From the NCBI RefSeq assembly GCF_021130785.1, contig NC_060213.1, positions 114,344,501 through 114,408,500 of the forward strand: 64,000 bases of DNA, in the 5' to 3' direction. The translations under genes and the position numbers were made by a program. The stretch is from Homalodisca vitripennis. Taxonomy: Eukaryota; Arthropoda; Insecta; Hemiptera; Cicadellidae. Each line of letters begins with the position of its first letter. Position 1 is the first letter of the stretch. Shown here piece after piece: positions 55,537 through 64,000 of this stretch. The notes below the pieces were generated by a model that saw only the letters and a program-made list of their open reading frames with translations, was not told the origin of the DNA and did not search any database.

Positions 55537-55696
55537 TATTACCATCCAGATCCCCGATCTATCAGATTGTGTTTTCTTATTGACAGGTCAGCTTAAAAGA
55601 TAAGTGTTTCTTTGTCGATCTACTGAAATTTATTCATAAATCGTTCAAGAAAATTATTTTATCCCGTTTCTTAAAAATACTACGTGTATGTTACAA

Positions 55697-55736
55697 AGTA
55701 CGAATCGTACATCGTACGATCGTACAATCGTACGTG
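55697..55736. repeat. Cluster of GTACG/CGTAC palindromic words
   Basis: Within 40 bp the words CGTAC or GTACG occur at least five times around a central CGTACGATCGTAC near-palindrome. The sequence can form several alternative short hairpins. Confidence 0.8.
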
Positions 55737-55797
55737 TTGCCTAACAGTCTTCGCTGAAGTTGCTTGCACAATTTAAAGTATGTATCTCATTTCATTT

Positions 55798-56371
55798 GGG
55801 TAGGGAACGATAAGCGGAACCGGTTGTTTATATCGAAGAATGTAGTCATCGATACCTAATATTCGCATCTGAAATCCTACACTATCAATCGATATAAAAG
55901 TATCTATTGTCCTCAATAACAATGATATGTTTCAAATTAAAATTTGAATTTAATATTTACAGTGATCAAACAAATTATTATAACCAAAATTAGGAAAACT
56001 GAAGACGCCCATATCCGCTCCCCTTACGTTACTGTTGTTTCTTTCCTACAAATTTCACATAATGGGTTTTCGGTACGAGTCCAACATGTTGAAGCCACGT
56101 AAAACATGTATTATCATCTTTCAAAGCAATGTCGTGTAGATTTCTAAAACTGACTGCCATTTTTAATAATCAAAATTACTTATGTAAAATTGAAATATTG
56201 CCCTACGTATATTATTTTAAAGTGTTTACAGCTGTTGATATAGATTATTTAAGTTAATAGTTCAAAATAATTAATCAGTATCAATTAATTACCTATATCG
56301 ATGGTTATGATTAGGTAACATCGTTTGCCAATTTTGATATAAAAACCGGGTCCGCTTATCGTACCCTACCC
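55798..56371. mobile_element. 574-bp TIR element with 8-bp target duplication, superfamily open
   Basis: The left terminal GGGTAGGGAACGATAAGCGG (55798-55817), continuing ACCGGTTGTTTATATC, is matched by the inverted right end ending at 56371, for about 37 bp with roughly four differences. The flanks TTTCATTT (55790-55797) and TTTCATTC (56372-56379) agree at 7 of 8 positions. The interior has no coding sequence. The 8-bp duplication fits hAT, P or Merlin, but the GGGTAGGG termini are not the usual hAT start, so I leave the superfamily open. Confidence 0.8.
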
Positions 56372-56639
56372 TTTCATTCTTGGTATCTCCTGCTGACAGA
56401 CACAAAATAAGATATATAAGACATTTTTACATTGCCTAGCCAAACAGATGAGAAACTTTGCTTGCCAACTACTAGGCAGAACTTGCACCATCATCGAACT
56501 CTATCTCCACATACAAATAAACTGATACAGCAGAGTATTAAAGGATAAGATACAAAGTAACGAAAATCTTTCCAACCAGTCCACCTAGTGTCATATGCAA
56601 AAATATTTCACATAGTTGTACTCAAACCTCTTTATAAAT

Positions 56640-56800
56640 TTGCTTAGCTATCATTGGTCTAAGACCAATGTAAAAATTATCACTAACGCTCAGCCAAATC
56701 CCATAGAGTGGTATGTATCGTCATCGAACTAGACGTTCTTCATAAAAGATGAAATTTGATGCAAAATTTCATATCTAAGGGTCAGTTTGTTTTCGATATA
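56640..56800 (-). repeat. Dispersed non-coding repeat, copy 3 (inverted)
   Basis: The reverse complement carries the same ordered boxes as 1360-1560: AACTGACC, an AAATTTCATC region, GGATTTGGCTGAGCGTTAGTG and ACATTGGTCTTA. Of the three copies this one and copy 1 are the closest pair. Confidence 0.6.
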
Positions 56801-58003
56801 TTCTGCGAACAGAAAAACATGACAGAAATATATTTTCCAATCCCACGTGTGATAGGCTTCGCTGTTGCTCAGCCAAAATAACTTTTAACTTATTCAAATA
56901 AAACAGACTTATTCGAATAAGTGAAGTCATTTCGTACCCCATCACTAGCGTAGGCACACAAGTTATGAAGTGCGTGGGAACAGGAGAATTCTGTGAGATT
57001 TGCTACTCAGCTGGAATGTGAGACGTTTGCAAGTGAAGTGTTTGCTACCATAACGTCCAAGCAAGCAGAAGTGTTTGTAAACATAAAAAACACATTCAGC
57101 TGTACTGCTGTTTCTAATCGTATCTCCTAGCACCTCTAAGAACGCAGTTTCAACTAGATAACTGTTGTGACTTTGTACGTGTTGTACATTAAACTAGTGT
57201 ATAATCCTAATCACAATGTAATAATATTTTTTCATACCTCATTTTTGTATTTCATAGCAGAAAATGTAAGGTCAATTAAATACTTGATATTGTTGCGAGA
57301 ATTGAGTGTATTGTAAAACAATTTGTAACACTAATATACAGTGTGTTCTAAAAAAGATAAAATATTCAAATATGGCGGCAGTTTCTTCATATTTTAAATA
57401 TCTCTAAAAATAAAGAAAAGTGTCCCTATTTAAAGATTACTGTCAGAAATTTATCGTTTCCAGGATTATTATGGTGACTCATTAATGAAGCCATATATGT
57501 AGATGTTTACAAACGTAAAGTGATTGAAAAGGTCAAGTACAGACTGTTTAATTGATGATGATTATTTCAGTTTTATCCGAATTAGAACTAACCACGAACC
57601 ATCGTATTTACAACGTTTTTGTTAATTACTTGACACCTGACCTGTTTAAGAATGTAGTTTCAAAAAGTACAGTACAGTTAACTTTCAAACAAGCAGCATG
57701 GTCGTATTGTGCATCGTTTATACTGTAGATACAAATTAGCTGCACTCTCAGTCTTTGTGTTCTAGGTAATTTAGAAAATTACCAAGTAATGTAAACGTAA
57801 TTATTTTAAGTACCAACACTCGTTATAGTTCAAACTACATAGTTTTATGAATGTAATCGTAATATATAAATTGGAATAAAAGTGTGTTTACTGAGATTAT
57901 ATTAAAATATGAATATCTGTAACGTTGTACAACTTGTTTTCTAATTAATTCTATAAAATGCTATTCATGAAGGGCAATTTATTACGTGTCGGGCGGTTAT
58001 ACA
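56801..58003. other. Non-coding stretch
   Basis: No gene is supported. A mariner-like CAGTGTGTTCTAAAAAAG word occurs at 57340 without a matching partner end. Confidence 0.45.
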
Positions 58004-59625
58004 CTCGGTCGCTTTAGCGCCTCCGCTTTAGTTCAGTTACTAATACCGATACTGTCATAATCGCGATCACTGCTGTCTTACCATGTACCGCGAATTTTTA
58101 CCGGCTTCTTTAGTTCAGTTACTAATAGCGATACTGTCATAATCGCGATCACTGCTGTCTTACCAAGTACCGCGAATTTTTACCGTCTTCTTTAGTTCTC
58201 ATTAGCGATACTGCTAATAGCGATACTGTCATAATCGCGATCACTGCTGTCTTACCAAGTACCGCGAATTTTTACCGGCTTCTTTAGTTCTCATTAGCGA
58301 TACTACTATTAGCGAAAAAGTAGCAGTCGCGATCACTGCCGTCTTACCAAGTACCGCGATTTTACCGGCTTCTTTAGTTCAGTTACTATTAGCGAAAAAG
58401 TAGCAGTCGCGATCACTGCCGTCTTACCAAGTACCGCGATTTTTTACCGGCTTCTTTAGTTCAGTTACTAATAGCGATACTGTCATAAACGCGACCACTG
58501 CTGTCTTACCAAGTACCGCGATTTTTACCGGCCTTCTTTAGTTCAGTTACTATTAGCGATAAAAGTAGCAGTCGCGACCACTGCTGTCTTACCAAGTACC
58601 GCGATTTTTACCGGCTTCTTTAGTTCAGTTACTATTAGCGATAAAAGTGACAATCGCGACCACTGCTGTCTTACCCAGTACCGCGATTTTTACCGGCTTC
58701 TTTAGTTCAGTTACTATTAGCGAAAAAGTAGACAAGTCGCGATCACTGCTGTCTTACCCAAGTACCGCGATTTTTACCGGCCTTCTTTAGTTCAGTTACT
58801 ATAGCGAAAAAGTAGCAATCGCGACCACTGCTGTCTTACCCAAGTACCGCGAATTTGTTACCGGCTACGTTAGTAAGTTGATCTACTAATAGCGATAAAG
58901 TCGCAGGCGCGATCACTGCAGTCTTACCAAGTACCGCGATTTTTACCGGCTTCTTTAGTTCAGTTACTATTAGCGAAAAAGTAGCAGTCGCGATCACTGC
59001 TGTCTTACCAAGTACCGCGAATTTTTACCGGCTTCTTTAGTTCAGTTACTAATAGCGAAAAAGTAGCAGTCGCGATCACTGCCGTCTTACCAAGTACCGC
59101 GATTTTTACCGGCTTCTTTAGTTCAGTTACTATTAGCGAAAAAGTAGCAGTCGCGATCACTGCCGTCTTACCAAGTACCGCGCGATTTTTTACCGGCTTC
59201 TTTAGTTCAGTTACTAATAGCGATAAAGTCGCAGTCGCGATCACTGCAGTCTTACCAAGTACCGCGATTTTTTTACCGGCTACGTTAGTAAGTTGATCTA
59301 CTAATAGCGATAAAGTCGCAGGCGCGATCACTGCAGTCTTACCAAGTACCGCGATTTTTTTACCGGCTACGTTAGTAAGTTGATCTACTAATAGCGATAA
59401 AGTCGCAGTCGCGATCACTGCAGTCTTACCAAGTACCGCGATTTTTTTTACCGGCTACGTTAGTTGATCTACTAATAGCGATAAAGTCGCAGTCGCGATC
59501 ACTGCAGTCTCACCAAGTACCGCGATTTTTTTACCGGCTACGTTAGTTGATCTACTAATAGCGATAAAGTCGCAGTCGCGATCACTGCAGTCTTACCAAG
59601 TACTGCGAATTATTACCTACTAAAT
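58004..59625. repeat. 81-bp satellite array, about 20 units
   Basis: The monomer is about 81 bp: ACCGCGATTTTTACCGG, a CTTCTTTAGTTCAGTTACTA stretch, a TAGCGA block, then TCGCGATCACTGC and GTCTTACCAAGT. Three subfamilies are blocked along the array. Left units have GATACTGTCATAATCGCGATC, middle units have GAAAAAGTAGCAGTCGCGATC, and right units have GGCTACGTTAGTAAGTTGATC with GATAAAGTCGCAG. The minus strand is open for 137 codons (59005-59418), with a ~27-residue repeat reading A-V-I-A-T-A-T-L-S-L-L-V. One-base changes in the T-runs break the frame elsewhere, so I consider it non-coding. GC and CpG content is far above that of the flanks. Confidence 0.9.
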
Positions 59626-59742
59626 AGATGTCTTATTTTAGCAATGTGGTAGCTTATTATGGCTCTCTAGTATAAACACAATTGGTTTATAGCATATTTA
59701 AAGCACAGTATTCAATAGTTTTCTTGAAGAATAAACAATAAA

Positions 59743-59990
59743 GTAATTATTTATATAATGGTACATATTAAATAAATTATAAGATTACTATTATCTTTGT
59801 AAATATATTTTATAACTATCGTAATGATCGTTTTTTCGTAAAATATAAAGATTAAACTATTTACATAATGATACATATTAAATGCATTTAGATAAGATTT
59901 ATACTATATTATTTGTTTATATATTATATCTAAAGGAATACTTTTTTCATGAAATATGAAAAATTAAATTATTTATATAATGAACAACTT
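59743..59990. repeat. Degenerate AT-rich tandem repeat, about 118 bp, 2 units and a partial
   Basis: Recurring TATTTAYATAATGRTACATATTAAAT blocks lie near 59748, 59861 and 59972. Each of the first two is followed by an AAGATT block, and a TTTTTTCRTAAAATATAAAGATTAAA-like segment comes before the next unit. Confidence 0.6.
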
Positions 59991-60738
59991 CTTTTCCTGT
60001 TATTAAATTTGATTTTGAACATAAAAAAACAGCGTCCAGCTACACGAATAGAATTTCTTACCTGATACGTTCGTTCAGTAGTAGTTAATAACTGAATGAT
60101 AACTGCGGTTTACAAATCGCGCAAAAAAGTAGCTGGTACGCGAATATCGAAGCCAGGCCAACCTTTTTTTTACACCCTGTGTGTGTGTGTTTTTTAAAAA
60201 ATTTGTATGTATTTTCCACGGAGAAGGTTTATATGCTATGCCCATTGATGGAACTCGCCGCCAGGGGGCACTGCAAAACACAAGTGTTTAATGCGCCTAC
60301 AAATTATAACTGCAATTACGAGACAGTACCGTATATTAAATAGCCAAACACTATTTGCAGGCGCTAAGTTATGATGTAGTATATTGTCTTTAAAATAAAT
60401 TTCTAGTTGAAATTTTAAATCTTTAGTGTTAGACCACTTTCTAATAAAGTACATGTACGTGTTCAATGGCTATGAACATACGTTTGACAGATTGACTTAA
60501 TCGTGACAACAAGGTAAACTATACATTGGCGTCGGAAATATAATTCACTTGAACCAAAAGTGCTGATACACGGGCAAAAGTTATGAAAAGTGTGCAAAGC
60601 CGCGCGAAACAGTGTTAATTTTATGAGATTCCACGTAACATTTATAAATAAAACCCTCAAGTTTGACAATACGATGTCAGATAGCAAAACGTGGCTAAAA
60701 TTAGTTTTTACAACTTTACAAAATAAAAACACGAATAA
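59991..60738. other. Non-coding stretch
   Basis: No gene is supported. A CTCF-like word lies at 60256-60274. Confidence 0.4.
60256..60274 (+). promoter_or_regulatory. CTCF-like motif candidate
   Basis: The core CCGCCAGGGGGCACTGC closely fits the known CTCF consensus (CC-x-CCAGGGGGC). It is a sequence match only; there is no evidence of occupancy, and it could be part of an unrecognised repeat. Confidence 0.3.
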
Positions 60739-60945
60739 ATAATAATAATAATAACTTCTCTATTGCATTGATATAATTACAATTGTGTTGTAAACGTCAA
60801 TCATTATATGATTATAACCTAACCATCTACACACACTTTTATACATTCAGACATATATATTTTAACAGTCATTCCACTCCCATACCATACCATACCACCC
60901 ATACTGCCCATTCATACTGCTAACACCAAACTAGGAGGGTGGGGG

Positions 60946-61915
60946 TTAATTACTGATTATCCCAGTGGCACTGGAAATCTCAAATGTGTAAAACGAATTT
61001 GACACCAAAAGGTGTTTTAAACGAATTTTGAAAAGATTCTGGTTTTGATTTTTTATGCAATCAGGGAGGTTATTGATTACATTGACACCTTGTGAAAGTG
61101 AGTCGTTCGAAGACTGAATTTCAGTGTTGTTGAATTGTATAGTTGTCCCTGCCTCTAGTTTCATAAGAGTGAACATTCATGCCTAGAATCAAATTACACT
61201 TTGACTCGCATCACAGGGTGACCAAACATACAGAGGAAGGGCAAAGTCAATAACACAAGCTCCCTGAATGCTTCTCTACATGACTCTCTAGATTTCAATT
61301 TCAATATAGTTCGGACAGCTCTTTTTTGAAATCTAAATACCCTTTCCAGCTTGTATTTAGAACAGCTACCCCAAAGTATTATGCTAAACACCAAGATGAG
61401 TATGAATCAGGCCAAAATAGGCTGTTCTTAAGATCTTTATTGAGCAGAATTGTACTAGGTTACGCAAAGCAGTCAGAGCAACCGCAATCAATGTGATCAT
61501 TCCAAATCAACCCTTCGTCGAATGTATTCCAAGAAACTTTGAGGGATTTGTTTCCTCTATAAGTCATCCACCATCACATTTATTTTGTTTTGTTCATTTC
61601 GTTACAGAAGGCGAATTTTGATGAAGTTTAATTTTGAATTGTTTACTTGCAAACTCATTGATATCATTGTAATCATTGATTTAAATCGGTAAATGGTTTT
61701 ATTTCTAATTGAGCTGCTTGTTTGTTGTTTACACAAATAGTCGTATCGTCAACGTACTGAATCACTTTACAATGCTGCATAGATGACTTCAGTCCGTCGA
61801 CATAGAGATTAAAAAGAATTGGGCCTAGAATTGATCCCTGGAGAACACCTTGAATTGCGTGCATTTTGCCAGACAGAACATTCTCGATCTGTACACACTG
61901 AACCCCGACTGTAAT
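60946..61915 (-). pseudogene. Element G RT, C-terminal part
   Basis: 61864-61673 reads G-V-L-Q-G-S-I-L-G-P-I-L-F-N and the catalytic box as Y-V-D-D-T (the Y-V-D-D variant keeps both Asp). 61394-61194 reads L-W-G-S-C-S, F-Q-K-R-A-V-R-T-I and S-R-E-S-C-R-E-A-F. 61176-60946 reads the C-terminal N-L-P-D-C-I-K block. A part between the catalytic box and L-W-G is deleted or unreadable (about 61430-61670). Frames are broken in several places. Confidence 0.75.
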
Positions 61916-62932
61916 TCTTTGTTTGAAGTTTATTTTTGATAATGTGAGTTATGTTTTTGATAATCCCATATTTGCCGGGGTTATCGGAGAAAATTAGAAG
62001 AGTAGGTAGAAAGTACAACATTAGAACCGCGTTTAAAACACACAATACTCTTAGACACAGTCTCGTAAAAGCAAAACAAAAAAATGGCACAAGGATTCCA
62101 AAAACTATTTTACAGTATAAAATGTAGTTGAAAAAGGGAATACATAGGCGAGACAAAAAGACCATTAAACGTAAGGATAAAAGAACACAAAGAAAATACG
62201 AGAAAGAGTCTCACAGAAAAGTAAAAAATTGCACATTATTGTTGGTCCGAAGACCATCATATGAATTGGGATGAAGCCAACATAATACATCGGGAACCAC
62301 ATTTCTTCAAAAGAAAATTAATAGAGGCAACATACATTAAATTGTCAGACCAACTAATCAGTCAACCATCAGTCGAGATTAGGCCGCTTTGGTTGCCAAT
62401 TCTAAAGAACGAACTAAAAAGAAAATCGAAAGTATCAAACGGATTAGATATGTGTAATAAACCATTGCGGAGTCACCATATGGTTTCAAGAAGTTCATCT
62501 AGCATGAACCAATAATAACAAAAAGGGCCCATTCCTTTCCCACTTCCTTTTTATTTCCGCAATCTTGTTTCTTTCTGTAGTGACGATTGCCATTTGCTAT
62601 TAGCGTGTGGTCAGTCGTAGGTGGTTTGTAGACGATTGCAGACGTATTGTGACCTGTATTCTGTAGTTCAGTTTTAATGATTGATGTTGTGTATAATTTT
62701 ATAAAGTGCATGTTTTAGTAGAGTTAGTGAAGTTGTCACACAACATGGTGGTTGTGATTCCTGACTTAGGCGTGCCACAACGCTTGGTATGCTTTGTTTA
62801 TTTTAACCTAGTTTGTAATTATGTGTTAGGTTAGTTATTTGCCTGAAGAAGAGATCAGATTGCAGATCTTGAAACGTAGTGTTACTGTTTTTTTGTTTCA
62901 CTGAACGATGGCAAATGTACGGAAAATTCCTG
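61915..62932 (+). mobile_element. Penelope-like element fragment (GIY-YIG end and 3' UTR)
   Basis: Plus strand. Near 61950-62100 the frames read I-P-Y-L-P-G-L-S and R-K-Y-N-I-R-T-A-F-K-T. These are followed by E-Y-I-G-E-T-K-R-P-L (about 62135-62165, shifted), which is the Y-I-G core of the GIY-YIG endonuclease of Penelope-like elements, then R-I-K-E-H-K-E-N. The next frame, 62261-62515, has W-D-E-A-N-I-I-H and F-K-R-K-L-I-E-A, the remainder of that domain. A ~400-bp 3' region with CCTGAAGA-GAGATCAGATTGCAG and GAAACGTAGTG follows, typical of Penelope 3' ends. The RT of this element is absent (5' truncation). It lies antisense inside element G. Confidence 0.8.
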
Positions 62933-62934
62933 TT

Positions 62935-63345
62935 TCCTTCACCTATCTTTAAGATATGACGAGATCCATTTGTGCGACAGACCTCGAATGTAAAATTCCT
63001 CTGACTGGTGCAACAGTGTCTCATAATGCACGTAAAGGCTTTAGAGAGGTCATGAGATATGCTGAGCACATGCTCTCTCCTCTCCTACCTATCGACAATA
63101 AGTTCCACTAGGTTTGAGAATGCATCGACCGTTAATTTGTTTTTTCTAAATTCATATAGTTCTGCATCTAAGATTTCAAAACGTAAAAGATAATTTTCGA
63201 ATCGTGCTAAAAAGATCTGTTTAAGAAGTTTGCTGATGGCAGGCAAAGTTGAAATAATAAGATAATAATTACTGACTATGCAAGGATCGCCTTTTTTGAA
63301 GATTTGAGTGATTTTTGCTATTTCTAACATATCTGGAAAGGTGCC
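62935..63345 (-). pseudogene. Element G RT, N-terminal part
   Basis: The frame 63330-63085 reads I-T-Q-I-F-K-K-G-D, S-N-Y-Y-L-I-I-S-T-L-P-A-I-S-K and E-F-R-K-N-K-L-T-V-D-A. The frame just below reads D-L-S-K-A-F (about 63050) and, shifted, S-S-Y-L-K-D-R at about 62955-62935, where the Penelope fragment interrupts. The continuation is at 61915. Confidence 0.7.
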
Positions 63346-63359
63346 AGTTTCAAAGGAAA

Positions 63360-64000
63360 AATTGGTGTTGTGGGTGGGTGTGCTCTAATACGTTAATGTC
63401 GAAATCCCCCAAAATAATAAATTTGGATTGTGTTTTTTAGTCCAATTAAAAAGTATTTCAATTTTTTTTTTAAATCGTCAACACAACCATTGGCTAATCG
63501 GTACAACAAAAAAATCGTGATTTTTTCCGAGCTGATTAGAATTAGTTTTTATAGCTTCAACCTCAAAGTCTAGTTCACAGTTGTAAACAACTTTAATTGG
63601 TTGAAAGCTAACAGAACACTTTACAAAAATCCCCACACCACCCCCTTTGAATGTGTTTCGGCCACAAGAACTGGCCAATTCAAAGTTGTTAATTTTGAAA
63701 AATTTAACGTTTTCCTTCGTGAAGCCATGCTCAGAGATGACAAGTATCTTAGGTGCAAGCTCTTTATAAAAGAGCGTTAGCCGTTGGTAGCTAATCGAGC
63801 ATTTAGATGAATCAATTTAAATGTTTCATTATTGAATTTTGAAAATTGGAAAGTTGTCCATTTCAAATTTTGAGTGAACCATATTCAGGTGCCTTTATCC
63901 TACTTTCCTTTCCTACTGTCGAGCACAAGTTTTTTGAGACAGTCCATGTTTATAACTACTACTGTTAGTTGACTTCTGTATGACGGCCTCGGAGAAAGTA
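63360..64000 (-). pseudogene. Element G endonuclease
   Basis: The minus strand reads L-V-I-S-E-H-G (catalytic Glu, about 63730-63745), G-G-G-V-G-I-F-V-K (about 63615-63640) and L-G-D-F-D-I-N-V-L (about 63395-63420). It then jumps by deletion to RT sequence G-T-F-P-D-M-L. Part of the middle, including the I-Y-R-P region, is not found. The 5' end lies outside the window. Confidence 0.7.

Larger units (their letters stand above)
60739..64000 (-). mobile_element. Element G: CR1-like element on the minus strand, extends beyond the window
   Basis: Endonuclease (64000-63360), RT N-terminal part (63345-62935), interruption by a Penelope-like fragment (62930-61915), RT from the G-V-L-Q-G-S-I-L-G-P motif to the C-terminus (61915-60946), and a 3' end with an (AAT)n-type tail at 60739-60755. 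The tail and the RT resemble element E. EN and RT are joined by an internal deletion just after the G-D-F-D-I-N-V-L box (about 63395). Confidence 0.8.

Noticed and set aside
57340..57365. Mariner-like end (CAGTGTGTTCTAAAAAAG)
   Set aside because: No inverted partner or TA-bounded element was found within several kb.
59005..59418. 137-residue repetitive protein on the minus strand
   Set aside because: It is the satellite read in frame. One-base changes in T-runs break the frame in most units, so there is no sign of selection for coding.
1..64000. tRNA, rRNA or CRISPR features
   Set aside because: No T-loop plus anticodon arrangement, rRNA-like block or regularly spaced short repeats with unique spacers was seen. 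The tandem repeats present have no spacers.

Overview
This is AT-rich eukaryotic nuclear DNA, almost certainly from an insect. The evidence is one spliced host gene with GT-AG introns, many non-LTR retrotransposons with PHD-finger or esterase ORF1 proteins, a Penelope-like relic, a pogo/Tigger-like transposase relic and several TIR elements with clean target-site duplications. A hemipteran is plausible, but the sequence does not settle the order. There are no rRNA, tRNA, CRISPR or bacterial operon features.

Layout. 1-7.5 kb: a decayed pogo-like transposase, a TA-flanked TIR element, a degraded hAT-like repeat and an exact 4 x 30 bp tandem repeat. 7.5-13.1 kb (minus strand): the only convincing host locus, a two-exon 756-residue protein (DUF4781-like, low certainty on the name) with a 173-codon ORF 57 bp upstream on the same strand. 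14-34.6 kb: a retrotransposon cluster. It holds an ORF1 fragment; element A (CR1-like, SGNH-esterase ORF1); element B (PHD finger plus FP-like domain), which is split by element C; a 128-bp satellite; and element D inserted inside that satellite. 34.6-47 kb: a TTAA-flanked piggyBac-like MITE, a minus-strand CR1-like element E split by element F (an internally deleted relative of C), and an isolated FLYWCH finger. 47-58 kb: mostly non-coding host DNA with four short TIR elements or candidates and minor tandem repeats. 58-59.6 kb: an 81-bp satellite. 60.7-64 kb: minus-strand CR1-like element G, split by a Penelope-like GIY-YIG fragment.

The most notable system is element C (about 22.0-29.2 kb). 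It has a PHD-like finger and coiled-coil ORF1, an unrecognised spacer protein, and a complete set of superfamily 1 helicase motifs of the kind found in positive-strand RNA viruses, followed by an AP-type endonuclease and reverse transcriptase. The last helicase motif lies in the same open frame as the start of the endonuclease. This argues that the helicase is part of the retrotransposon polyprotein and not a separate viral integration. I recall one published report of viral-type SF1 helicases in insect retrotransposon proteins, so the principle may be known, but I cannot check it here. This copy is dead: it has several frameshifts, the reverse transcriptase YADD box reads FAHD, the last zinc-finger cysteine pair is lost and the 3' end is missing. 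Elements D, F and the 14.1 kb fragment are relatives that allow comparison.
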